This document shows, in pieces, positions 50,591 to 59,328 of a stretch of DNA of 64,000 nt. The notes under the pieces were generated by a model. It saw only the letters and a program-made list of their open reading frames with translations, searched no databases and was not told the DNA's origin. The translations under genes and the position numbers were made by a program. The DNA is from Planktosalinus sp963975935. Its GTDB lineage: Bacteria > Bacteroidota > Bacteroidia > Flavobacteriales > Flavobacteriaceae. Within the stretch, counting starts at the first letter, position 1; the number at the start of each line of letters is the position of its first letter. The stretch spans positions 62,001 to 126,000 of the forward strand of contig CAXBIQ010000005.1 in NCBI GenBank assembly GCA_963975935.1, in the 5' to 3' direction.

Positions 50591-51829
50591 TTGAAAAAAA
50601 TTGTATCCCTCCTTTTTTTACTCACCCTGATCCTAAGTTGCAAAGATGACACTATTGAAGATGATGCCGTTGTTGAAGTAATTGAAGCTAAAATTGTTGA
50701 AGAGTTCGGTTTTCCTCTGAATGATTTTGAAGTGGTGCGTGACACCATAAAATCAGGTGATACCTTTGGGTTTATTATGGATAGGCAAGGTGTTTCACCG
50801 GCAGAGGTTTTTTCAATAGTAAATAAGGTAAAAGATTCCTTTAATTTGGCACAATTAAGAGCCGGAAGACCTTATACCATTTTAAAATCAAAAGACTCCT
50901 TATTAAAAACAAAAGTCTTTATCTACCAGCCTTCCCGCATTGATTATGTAGTAATTGATCTGAGGGACAGTATAAAAACATACCGTGACAAGCTACCCAT
51001 CACTACAAAAAGAAAAACAGCCACCGGTGTGATTACCTCATCCCTTTCACAGGCTATGGAAGAAGAAGGCCTGAGCCAGGCGTTGGTACATGAACTATCC
51101 AGCGTGTATCAATGGACCATTGACTTTTTTAAATTACAAAAAGGAGATAATTTTAAAATTATCTATAACGAAAACTATATTAACGACACAATTTATGCCG
51201 GCATTGAAAGTGTGGAGGCCACCTTACTCAATCATTATGGGAAGCCTTATTACGGTTTTCGGTATACAACAGACAGTATACAAGGTATTTCAGATTATTA
51301 TGACGAAAAAGCAAACACCCTTCGAAACTTCTTTTTAAAAGCCCCACTGAACTACTCCCGCATATCTTCACGCTATACCCAACGCCGTTTCCATCCGGTG
51401 CAAAAGCGCTGGAAAGCTCATTTGGGTACAGATTATGCAGCACCTCACGGAACACCTATTATGTCCACCGCAAATGGCGTTATAGAAAAGTCAGGCTATA
51501 CAGCCGGTAACGGTAATTATGTTAAAGTAAAACACAACAGCACCTATTCAACGCAATATCTGCATATGTCAAAAAGGGCAGTAAATGTAGGCCAAAGAGT
51601 AAAGCAAGGTGATGTTATTGGATATGTTGGCAGTACAGGATTGGCCACAGGACCTCATGTGTGCTATCGTTTTTGGTACCATGGCAAACAAGTTGACCCT
51701 TATGCAATCAAGCTTCCTGCTGCAGAACCTATTAAGGAAAGTCATAAAGAATCTTACTTTAAACACATTGAAAGCATTCGCCGGGAAATTGACGATCTGC
51801 CGGAGAAAGAGCTTTCAGCCCTCCAATAA
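50591..51829 (+). CDS. M23 family peptidoglycan metallopeptidase (lipoprotein)
   Basis: This 412-residue lipoprotein uses a TTG start (50591) because no in-frame ATG gives a signal sequence; MKKIVSLLFLLTLILSC then provides a good lipobox (Cys17). A LysM/OapA-like segment (about 50-105, IKSGDTFGFIMDRQGVSP) is followed by a linker and the LytM/M23 domain (about 250-375). Zinc ligands are His277 and Asp281 (HLGTDYAAPHGTP) and His356 (PHVCYRF), with His325 as further catalytic residue. It should cut peptide crosslinks in the wall, or activate such enzymes. It follows kynA by 21 bp and ends with a strong terminator. Confidence 0.93.
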   Translation: MKKIVSLLFLLTLILSCKDDTIEDDAVVEVIEAKIVEEFGFPLNDFEVVRDTIKSGDTFGFIMDRQGVSPAEVFSIVNKVKDSFNLAQLRAGRPYTILKSKDSLLKTKVFIYQPSRIDYVVIDLRDSIKTYRDKLPITTKRKTATGVITSSLSQAMEEEGLSQALVHELSSVYQWTIDFFKLQKGDNFKIIYNENYINDTIYAGIESVEATLLNHYGKPYYGFRYTTDSIQGISDYYDEKANTLRNFFLKAPLNYSRISSRYTQRRFHPVQKRWKAHLGTDYAAPHGTPIMSTANGVIEKSGYTAGNGNYVKVKHNSTYSTQYLHMSKRAVNVGQRVKQGDVIGYVGSTGLATGPHVCYRFWYHGKQVDPYAIKLPAAEPIKESHKESYFKHIESIRREIDDLPEKELSALQ

Positions 51830-51850
51830 ATAAAGGACATAAAACTTAAT

Positions 51851-51886
51851 AAAGCAGGCTTTTTAAATAAAAAGCCTGCTTTTCTT
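51851..51886 (+). terminator. Intrinsic terminator after the M23 peptidase gene
   Basis: A 14-bp perfect stem (AAAGCAGGCTTTTT at 51851-51864, AAAAAGCCTGCTTT at 51869-51882) with an AAAT loop and a T-rich tail. It closes the hmgA-to-M23 run. Confidence 0.93.
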
Positions 51887-52050
51887 TTGTTACCAAACCT
51901 GATCTTAACCTTATCTTACTTTCTGTCAAATGTTTACCTCTGTAATTACCTCTCTTTAGGTGGGAAAAATTGAACTATTCTTAACCTTTAGTTAAAACCG
52001 GTTGGTTGATTTATTCATTCTTTTGTAAAAAAATTAAACTAACAAACATC

Positions 52051-54630
52051 ATGAAAAAACAACTTCTATTTTTACTTTTATTGGTCACTTCTTATGGGTT
52101 TTCCCAGGGTGTTGTTACCGGCAAAATTATAGCCGGGGACACTGATGACCCTTTGGCAGGTGCCAACATCATTGAAGCAGGAACCACAAATGGCACAATT
52201 GCAGATTTCGATGGAAATTTCACTTTGAATGTAGGTTCAAATTCAGGATCAATTGAAATTACATATTTAGGGTTTTTAAAAACAAAAAAGCTTTATTCCT
52301 TAACCAATGGTTCTGCAGACCTTGGAACAATCATTTTAGCTCCTGATGCTGATGCCCTTGATGAAGTAGTGATTATTGGTAAAGGAATTATTGACCTTGC
52401 TGCAGACAGGAAGACTCCCGTTGCAGTATCGACAATCACCGCAGCTCAAATCCAGGCCAAAGCTACAGGAAACGTAGAATTTGGGGAAGCTATGAAAAAC
52501 ACTCCTTCCGTCTATGTATCCAATCAAGCAGGAGGTTTTGGTGATTCACAGATTTTTTTAAGGGGTTTTGATCAAACAAACACAGCATACCTTTTAAACG
52601 GTCAGCCCATCAACGGTATGGAAGACGGAAGAATGTACTGGTCAAACTGGTCAGGAATGTCTGATGTTGCAAATGCCATACAAATTCAAAGAGGTCTTGG
52701 TTCTTCAAAATTGGCCATTTCTTCTGTGGGGGGTACCGTAAACATCATTTCTAAAACCACAGATTCAAAAGAAGGTGGTTTTGTAAGGTTTTTAGCAGGT
52801 AACGACAGTTATTTCAAAGGAACTGCCAGCTACAACACAGGGTTGAGTGATAAAGGATGGGCATTTTCGTTCCTTCTTGATCACTGGCAAGGGCATAGAA
52901 AATATTCAGAAGGCACTGCAGGACAGGGTCAAAACTATATGTTTTCTGTGGGATATAAACCCAATGAGCAGCATGCTTTTAACCTCTTGATTACAGGTGC
53001 ACCTCAATGGCATGACCAAAACTTTTCAAACTCTTTGGATACGTATGAAGAAAGAGGTGAAAAATATAACGGAAATAGTGGCTTTCTTGACGGAACCAGA
53101 AAATCTGAAAGAAGAAACTATTACCACAAGCCGGTTGCTAACTTAAACTGGGACTTTGACATCAATGAAAACCTTGACCTTTCAACTGTAGCTTATGCAT
53201 CCTGGGGCCGTGGAGGCGGTACAGGACCCTTTGGAAGTGGTTCAAGACCAAGAACTGAAAATGGTCTTATCGACTGGCAGCAAATCATTGACAATAATCA
53301 GGAATCAGCCGATGCTAATGGAATCGGTAACATTGATGATTCCCGAATTTTGAGAGCTAGTGTAAACAATCACAACTGGTATGGAATGCTTTCAAACTTA
53401 GGGTATACAAAAAACAATTGGAATCTGAATGTTGGTTTTGACGGTAGATTTTATAGAGGTGACCATTACAGGCAGATTGTTGACTTTTTAGGTCTTAACG
53501 GTTTTGAAGCCAATGACAGGGTTCTTACAGAAACTTTTGAGCCAAATCCTTGGCAATCTCTTTTCAACTTTGCTGATGAATCAGACAGAATTGACTATGA
53601 CTATTCTGAAAACATAAACTATCTTGGTGGATTTGGTCAAGTAGAATATGCAACAGAAAGTTTTTCAATCTTTGCCCAGGGAGCTATTTCTACCCAAAGT
53701 TACCAGAGAGAAGGTAGATTTCCTTCTGACACAGAAGGTTTAGGTGAGTCTGAAAAAGTTTCAAAAGCAGGATACAATATAAAAGGGGGTATGTCTTATA
53801 CCTTTGATGATAACCACTCCATTTTTGGAAATGCAGGCTTTTATTCTCGTCAGCCATACCTTGATAACATTTTTGTTGATGTAAGAAGTTCAAATGAATT
53901 GGTTTCACCGGAAATTGACAATGAGGAAATCACCGGTTTTGAAGCAGGATATCGTTTTAAAAACAACAATATCAGAATTAACCTTGATGCTTACTGGACC
54001 AAATGGGGTAACCGTTTTCTTTCAAGAGGATTCCGCGATAATTCTGATCCTGAGAACCCGGTTTTCTTTACAGATCGTTTTACTGACGTTACCCAGTTCC
54101 ACAGAGGTTTTGAATATGAAGTTGAATACCGTCCTGATTATGGAAACTGGAGAATTCGCAGTTATGGCTCTATTGGAAACTGGGAGTATGACGGTGAAAC
54201 GCCATTTACAAGACAAAATGATGACACAGGTGAATTCGTAAATGAGGGGGAAATTGACTTAACCGGAACCAAAATTGGTAACGCTCCCCAAACTTCATTT
54301 GGATTTGGAGGTTCTGTAGACATTATTGCAAATACTTTATCTCTTGATGCAGACTACAATATTTATACTACACTTTATGGACAAGTTAATCCATTAGATG
54401 TCGTTGCTGCTGCAGAAATGGGAGAAGTATATCAGGCGCAAATATTATCACCTTATACACTTGCTGATGCAGGTATAACCTACAGGTTTAACTTGGGTGA
54501 AAACAGATTTGTTTTCAGAGGAAATGTGTACAATGTCTTTAATGAAGCTTATGTGGGTCAGGCTGATGCCTTCGGAGTATATTTAGGAGTGGGAAGAACT
54601 TACAATGCAAGTTTACGATACAATTTCTAA
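52051..54630 (+). CDS. TonB-dependent receptor
   Basis: With the ATG at 52051 (MKKQLLFLLLLVTSYGFSQ) the protein has 859 residues and a signal peptide. A carboxypeptidase-like regulatory domain (about 20-100, VTGKIIAGDTDDPLAGANIIEAGT) precedes the plug (about 115-240, PVAVSTITAAQIQAKATG and SVYVSNQAGGFGDSQIFLRGF). The 22-stranded barrel ends in YNASLRYNF with a terminal Phe. The plug holds NGQPINGMEDGRMYWSNW, a motif variant that the second receptor at 56461 shares. Substrate is unknown; there is no SusD partner. It stands between two terminators, so it is probably a single transcript. Confidence 0.92.
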   Translation: MKKQLLFLLLLVTSYGFSQGVVTGKIIAGDTDDPLAGANIIEAGTTNGTIADFDGNFTLNVGSNSGSIEITYLGFLKTKKLYSLTNGSADLGTIILAPDADALDEVVIIGKGIIDLAADRKTPVAVSTITAAQIQAKATGNVEFGEAMKNTPSVYVSNQAGGFGDSQIFLRGFDQTNTAYLLNGQPINGMEDGRMYWSNWSGMSDVANAIQIQRGLGSSKLAISSVGGTVNIISKTTDSKEGGFVRFLAGNDSYFKGTASYNTGLSDKGWAFSFLLDHWQGHRKYSEGTAGQGQNYMFSVGYKPNEQHAFNLLITGAPQWHDQNFSNSLDTYEERGEKYNGNSGFLDGTRKSERRNYYHKPVANLNWDFDINENLDLSTVAYASWGRGGGTGPFGSGSRPRTENGLIDWQQIIDNNQESADANGIGNIDDSRILRASVNNHNWYGMLSNLGYTKNNWNLNVGFDGRFYRGDHYRQIVDFLGLNGFEANDRVLTETFEPNPWQSLFNFADESDRIDYDYSENINYLGGFGQVEYATESFSIFAQGAISTQSYQREGRFPSDTEGLGESEKVSKAGYNIKGGMSYTFDDNHSIFGNAGFYSRQPYLDNIFVDVRSSNELVSPEIDNEEITGFEAGYRFKNNNIRINLDAYWTKWGNRFLSRGFRDNSDPENPVFFTDRFTDVTQFHRGFEYEVEYRPDYGNWRIRSYGSIGNWEYDGETPFTRQNDDTGEFVNEGEIDLTGTKIGNAPQTSFGFGGSVDIIANTLSLDADYNIYTTLYGQVNPLDVVAAAEMGEVYQAQILSPYTLADAGITYRFNLGENRFVFRGNVYNVFNEAYVGQADAFGVYLGVGRTYNASLRYNF

Positions 54631-54651
54631 TATTTATTTTAAGTTTAATTC

Positions 54652-54686
54652 AAAAACCACTTCTTGGAAACAAGAGGTGGTTTTTT
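54652..54686 (+). terminator. Intrinsic terminator after the first TonB-dependent receptor
   Basis: AAAAACCACTTCTTG (54652-54666) pairs with CAAGAGGTGGTTTTT (54671-54685), with one T-G pair and a GAAA loop, followed by T. It lies 21 bp past the stop codon. Confidence 0.92.
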
Positions 54687-54730
54687 GTTAAAATAAACAC
54701 TATTTTTGTTTTTCACTAAATAACTTATTT

Positions 54731-55192
54731 ATGGCTTTAGATAGAATTTTAGACGTTGTTCATGGGTATTGGGCATATCTTGTTTTACTTATTTTGCTTT
54801 TAGCATCTTTTAATGCAATCGTAAAGTATTTTTCAAATCAACCTTTTGGGGCAAAAGACTTCAGGGTCTCATTATTTGGGTTGATCGTCACGCATATTCA
54901 GGTGTTGGTGGGTCTGCTTCTTTATTTTGCACATCCCACACTGGGCTTTGGCTCTTTCAGAAACCCAGATTTAACTACGGCAGATATTATGGGATCTTCT
55001 GAGTTAAGGCTATATGCCGTTGAACACCCCCTCATAATGATTATTGCAGTGATTTTGATTACCATAGGCTACTCAAAACATAAAAAGCAGCTTACCTCAA
55101 AGGGGAAATTCAAAATGCTGGCAATATTCTATACCATTGCTTTTATTTTGATTTTAAGCAGGATTCCCTGGGATCATTGGCTGTATTCATAG
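54731..55192 (+). CDS. Four-helix membrane protein, cytochrome b-like
   Basis: The 153-residue protein is predicted to cross the membrane four times (about 10-28, 45-66, 93-112, 128-146). Histidines occur in HGYWAYLVLL, IVTHIQVLVGLLLYF and AVEHPLIMII, in places where haem b ligands would be possible. Flavobacterial annotations often call this family cytochrome B-like or hypothetical; I cannot confirm haem binding. It has its own short upstream region and ends at a strong bidirectional terminator. Confidence 0.7.
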   Translation: MALDRILDVVHGYWAYLVLLILLLASFNAIVKYFSNQPFGAKDFRVSLFGLIVTHIQVLVGLLLYFAHPTLGFGSFRNPDLTTADIMGSSELRLYAVEHPLIMIIAVILITIGYSKHKKQLTSKGKFKMLAIFYTIAFILILSRIPWDHWLYS

Positions 55193-55213
55193 CCTGAAGT
55201 ATCAGCACTTAAT

Positions 55214-55250
55214 AAAAAAGCACCTGTAAGTTTTACAGGTGCTTTTTTTT
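55214..55250. terminator. Bidirectional terminator between the four-helix protein and the EEP nuclease
   Basis: A 16-bp perfect stem (AAAAAAGCACCTGTAA at 55214-55229 and its complement at 55233-55248) encloses a GTT loop, with A and T tracts on either side. It serves the plus-strand gene ending at 55192 and the minus-strand gene ending at 55268. Confidence 0.95.
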
Positions 55251-55267
55251 ATGATTTCGTATTAAGC

Positions 55268-56326
55268 TTATTCAGATACTTCCTTGATCAACAATGCATA
55301 GACCGGGAAGTGATCACTGTAACCTCCTGTGAAACCTCCATCAGCAAAAGCCCTGTATGGATACCCTTTGTATCTTCCCCTGGGATTTGCCAGGTAAGGG
55401 GGGTTGTAGATTCCTGCTTTGTAGAATTGATATGTGGAGTAGTCTTTACTTAGAAGCCCTGCTGAGACAAGTACCTGATCAAATAAGTTCCATCCGTCCC
55501 TCCAGGCAAGCGTTCCAAACCCTTTTTTATACATATCTGCCATGGGATTGTAAATCTCTTTGATTTTAACTTTATCTCTGTCTGACTTTGCTTTCAGTAC
55601 ATCTTTGATGCTTTCATTGCTTGGATCATCATTAAAATCACCCATGTTGATAATTTTTGCATAAGGATCCAGGCTGTGAAGTGAGTCTATTATTTGTTTA
55701 TTCAATTCTGCAGCTTTAATCCTGTTTGGTCTGCTTCGGGCTTCTCCCCCGCTTCTTGACGGCCAGTGGTTCACTATAATATGAACCTGATCACCATCAA
55801 GCAAGCCACTTACTACAAGCTGGTCTCTGGTATAAATTCTTTGGGTAACATCATTGTTGGAATACAGCTGTAACTCTCTGCTTTGTGAGTTTGTGGGCAC
55901 AAAAAGCTTTTTTTGATATATCAAAGCTACGTCAATCCCACGCCTGTCTGGAGAATGATAATGAATAATGCCGTAATCACTTTTCAATAAAGGCTCCTGG
56001 TTGAGAAGATCTTCAATGACTTTTCGGTTTTCAACTTCGCAAAATCCAACGATTGCCGGCGGGTTACCGGTAACATCTGCGCCAATTTCTGAAATCACTT
56101 TTGCCAGGTTTTCCAGTTTTTTCTCATAGACTTCCTGAGAGTAAAACCCCTCTCCTCTGGGGTTTCTGTCTTGGTAAACCGTAAATTCATCATCTTCTAC
56201 GGAAAAAAGATTTTCAACATTATAGAATGCCACTGTATTGACTTTGTATGTCTTCTTTTCCTGACCGTAACCATTGAAAAGATTGATAATAAGGGTAAAT
56301 ACTACTAGTACTTTAATGTGCTTCAT
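55268..56326 (-). CDS. Secreted endonuclease/exonuclease/phosphatase-fold protein
   Basis: The 352-residue protein has a signal peptide (MKHIKVLVVFTLIINLFNGYG) and an EEP fold like DNase I and related phosphodiesterases. Signature motifs are AFYNVENLFSVEDD, VGFCEVENRKVIEDL (metal-binding Glu), NHWPSRSGGEARSRPNR (catalytic His), NMGDFNDDPSNE (Asp and Asn) and GGYSDHFPVYALL (terminal SDH). All catalytic residues are there. It is divergent from a TonB-dependent receptor followed by a DUF5689 lipoprotein. The grouping suggests extracellular nucleic-acid or phosphoester breakdown, as an inference. Confidence 0.9.
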   Translation of the reverse strand: MKHIKVLVVFTLIINLFNGYGQEKKTYKVNTVAFYNVENLFSVEDDEFTVYQDRNPRGEGFYSQEVYEKKLENLAKVISEIGADVTGNPPAIVGFCEVENRKVIEDLLNQEPLLKSDYGIIHYHSPDRRGIDVALIYQKKLFVPTNSQSRELQLYSNNDVTQRIYTRDQLVVSGLLDGDQVHIIVNHWPSRSGGEARSRPNRIKAAELNKQIIDSLHSLDPYAKIINMGDFNDDPSNESIKDVLKAKSDRDKVKIKEIYNPMADMYKKGFGTLAWRDGWNLFDQVLVSAGLLSKDYSTYQFYKAGIYNPPYLANPRGRYKGYPYRAFADGGFTGGYSDHFPVYALLIKEVSE

Positions 56327-56373
56327 TTTATAGATATATTAACTTTATGTAAACCAGAATGCAAAACTTGCGC

Positions 56374-56381
56374 CAAAGGTA
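56374..56381 (-). promoter_or_regulatory. Candidate -7 element of the EEP-fold nuclease gene
   Basis: The minus strand reads TACCTTTG, a perfect TAnnTTTG, 47 bp before the ATG. It is 20 bp from an oppositely directed element at 56402, so the two divergent promoters are interleaved. No clear -33 TTG was seen. Confidence 0.5.
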
Positions 56382-56401
56382 TATAATTCATTTAAATAAT
56401 G

Positions 56402-56409
56402 TAATTTTG
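56402..56409 (+). promoter_or_regulatory. Candidate -7 element of the second TonB-dependent receptor
   Basis: TAATTTTG matches TAnnTTTG. It lies 51 bp before the ATG at 56461, which supports that start over the upstream in-frame ATG at 56359, which would be outside the transcript. Confidence 0.5.
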
Positions 56410-56460
56410 CCATCGAATTATAATAATTTCTTAATCTATTCAAATCAAAACCAATTTCGA

Positions 56461-59304
56461 ATGAAAAAACACATGTTAACTTTGTTGTTATGCTTTTCAG
56501 TCTTAGGCTTTGCACAGGCACAGGAAGCTACAATAAAGGGTAGAGTGGTTGACACCAATTCAGGAGAGCCTATTCCTGATGCACAAATTAGTATTCAAGA
56601 AAGTATTCACAGTGTATCTTCAGATACTAACGGAAATTTCACTATCTCAAGTTCAGATTTGCCTCAAGGTGAGCAGGTTTTAATTGTAGAGAAAAATGGG
56701 TATACTACATTAAGGTTTCCCATTACAATTGAAAGTGGTGGCAATTTAAACTTTGATCCCATTTTAATGGAAGTTGACTTTGCAGAAGCCCAATCTCAAA
56801 TTGGGGTTATCTCACTGGCTGATGATGAGTTAGACCAGGACGACGGAACTTCAACAAATGTTTCCGGGCTTTTACAAGCATCAAACGATGTTTTCTTAAA
56901 CGCTGCGGCATTTGATTTCAGCGCAACATTCTTCAGGCCCCGGGGATATGATAACGCAAATGGAAAAGTTCTTATCAATGGTATTGAAATGAACAAACAG
57001 TTTGACGGAAGACCACAATGGGGGAACTGGGGTGGTTTAAACGATGCTCAAAGAAATCGTGATTTCTCAATGGGACTCTCTCCAAGTGACTACACTTTTG
57101 GAGACCTTGCAGGTACTACAAACATTGTGATGAGAGCATCACAGTACCGTTCCGGAGGACAAGTTTCATATGCTACTGCAAACAGAACATATGAAGGCAG
57201 GGTGATTGGTTCATACAACTCAGGACTTAATGAAAATGGATGGGCTTACTCAGTTTTAATTTCCCGAAGATTTGGCCAAGAAGGCTATGTTGATGGAACA
57301 CTCTATGATGCCAATTCCTTTTTTGCTTCTGTTGAAAAGAAGTTAAACGATGCACATAGTTTAAACTTTTCCGCTTTTTACACGCCTAACCGAAGAGGTC
57401 GATCAACAGCTATTACCGAGGAGGTATATGACCTTAAAGGAAGACAATACAACCCATTTTGGGGAAAACAAGACGGTGAGATTAGAAATGCAAGAATCAG
57501 GGAAATAGAAGAGCCCGTCTTTATGCTTAACCATTACTGGGACATTTCTGAAAAAACCAAATTGAATACCAATTTGGGATATCAATTCGGAAAAATAGGA
57601 AACACACGCATTGATAACAATGGAACAAACCTCGTTCTTTTAAATGGACAGGAAAGTTATATTGGTGGTGCCAGAAATGCTGACCCTAATTATTACCAAA
57701 GACTTCCCAGCTACTTTTTGAGATTTGAAAACCCAAATGCGGTTGATTATCAAAATGCCTTTCTTGCTCAGCAGGAGTTCTTAAATGACGGCCAGTTTAA
57801 CTGGAGCAATCTTTATCAGGCAAATCAAATAGCTTTGAATAATGGCAAGAATGCTGTATATGTTATTCAGGAAGACAGAATTGATGATACTCAAATAACT
57901 GCAAATACTATTTTAAGTTCTATTGTAAACGAAAATGTCACTATTAATGGGGGTCTAAATTTCAGATCTTTGAAAAGTGAAAATTTTGCAAACCTTAAGG
58001 ACCTTTTAGGAGGTTCAGGATATTTGGACATTGATGCATTTGCTGAAGAGTCAATTGAGGTACTTGCCAGTGATATTGCTCAAAGTGATTTGAGAAACAG
58101 AAACAGAATAGTAGGTGAAGACGAGCGTTACAAATATAATTATGAAATTGATGCAACTGTAGCAGGAGGTTTTGCACAGGCACAATTCAAATACAGAACA
58201 ATCGATTTTTATTTAGCGGGTCAAGCAACCCAAACATCTTACCAAAGAAACGGCCTTTTTGAAAATGGTTATTTCCCGGGAGAACGCTCTTTTGGTGAAA
58301 GTGAAAAACTTGACTTTACAGACTATGGCTTTAAGGGAGGTTTAACTTATAAACTCACCGGGCGCCATCTTTTCGACTTGAACGGTGCATATATGACAAA
58401 AGCACCTGGCATAAGAAATTCGTTTTCAAATGCACGACAAAGCAATGATGTTGTTATAGGACTTGAAAGTGAAAAAATCCAATCTGTAGATGCGAGTTAT
58501 ATTTATCGCTCACCCATCATCAAAGCACGATTGACAGGTTTTTATACAACTATTCAAGATGCTACTGAAATAGGGTTTTTCTTTACCCAGTCAATTCAAG
58601 GGCAAGGTTTTAATAATAATGCTGCATTCGTTCAGGAAATTTCAACCGGTGTGGATAAATTGCATATAGGAGGAGAGTTAGGAGTTGAAGCCCAGGTGAC
58701 ACCCACCATCAAATTAAAGGCAGCAGCCTCTGTGGGTCAGTATACATACAATAACAACCCTAATGTTTATTATACAAGTGTTGACTTTGAAAACCCGCTT
58801 ACTTTTGGTGACGGAACATCAAAATTAAAAGACCTGCATCTTTCAGGAGGCCCTGAACGTGCATACCAGTTAGGCTTTGAATACCGTGATCCTGACTTTT
58901 GGTGGGTGGGAGCGACCACAAACTATTTCTCAAATGCTTATATAAACGTTAGCAAACTGAGAAGAACTGATGCCTTTACTACAGACACAGACGGTCTGCC
59001 TTTTAATGATTACAACGAAGACACTGCCAGAACACTGTTACAACAAGAACAGTTTGACGATTATATGTTGGTTAATATTGTTGGCGGAAAATCCTGGAAA
59101 ATAAATGATTATTTTGTAGGTTTCTTTGCAACAATCAATAACGTTTTTAATCAGGAGTTCAGAACCGGAGGCTTTGAAGATTCCAGAAACGCAGATTACA
59201 GAAGCTTATCTGAAGAATCAAGAAGGGATACTCCTGTTTTCGGTTCCAGATATTTCTTTGGAAACGGAACAACATATTACATCAACGCATATTTCAGATT
59301 TTAA
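56461..59304 (+). CDS. TonB-dependent receptor with carboxypeptidase-like N-terminal domain
   Basis: From the ATG at 56461 the protein has 947 residues with a signal peptide (MKKHMLTLLLCFSVLGFAQAQ). The upstream in-frame ATG at 56359 is excluded by the -7 box between them. A carboxypeptidase-like domain (about 23-105, IKGRVVDTNSGEPIPDAQISI) leads to a plug (about 115-250, with FFRPRGYDNANGKVLINGIEM) and a long barrel ending in YYINAYFRF. The plug motif NGIEMNKQFDGRPQWGNW resembles that of the receptor at 52051. It is 24 bp before the DUF5689 lipoprotein, a SusCD-like pairing without SusD homology. Confidence 0.9.
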   Translation: MKKHMLTLLLCFSVLGFAQAQEATIKGRVVDTNSGEPIPDAQISIQESIHSVSSDTNGNFTISSSDLPQGEQVLIVEKNGYTTLRFPITIESGGNLNFDPILMEVDFAEAQSQIGVISLADDELDQDDGTSTNVSGLLQASNDVFLNAAAFDFSATFFRPRGYDNANGKVLINGIEMNKQFDGRPQWGNWGGLNDAQRNRDFSMGLSPSDYTFGDLAGTTNIVMRASQYRSGGQVSYATANRTYEGRVIGSYNSGLNENGWAYSVLISRRFGQEGYVDGTLYDANSFFASVEKKLNDAHSLNFSAFYTPNRRGRSTAITEEVYDLKGRQYNPFWGKQDGEIRNARIREIEEPVFMLNHYWDISEKTKLNTNLGYQFGKIGNTRIDNNGTNLVLLNGQESYIGGARNADPNYYQRLPSYFLRFENPNAVDYQNAFLAQQEFLNDGQFNWSNLYQANQIALNNGKNAVYVIQEDRIDDTQITANTILSSIVNENVTINGGLNFRSLKSENFANLKDLLGGSGYLDIDAFAEESIEVLASDIAQSDLRNRNRIVGEDERYKYNYEIDATVAGGFAQAQFKYRTIDFYLAGQATQTSYQRNGLFENGYFPGERSFGESEKLDFTDYGFKGGLTYKLTGRHLFDLNGAYMTKAPGIRNSFSNARQSNDVVIGLESEKIQSVDASYIYRSPIIKARLTGFYTTIQDATEIGFFFTQSIQGQGFNNNAAFVQEISTGVDKLHIGGELGVEAQVTPTIKLKAAASVGQYTYNNNPNVYYTSVDFENPLTFGDGTSKLKDLHLSGGPERAYQLGFEYRDPDFWWVGATTNYFSNAYINVSKLRRTDAFTTDTDGLPFNDYNEDTARTLLQQEQFDDYMLVNIVGGKSWKINDYFVGFFATINNVFNQEFRTGGFEDSRNADYRSLSEESRRDTPVFGSRYFFGNGTTYYINAYFRF

Positions 59305-59328
59305 AAAAACAATATAAATTAAGCAACA

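Noticed and set aside
56359..56460. Longer N-terminus of the second TonB-dependent receptor
   Set aside because: The extension lacks a signal peptide and contains the -7 element; a proper signal peptide starts at 56461.
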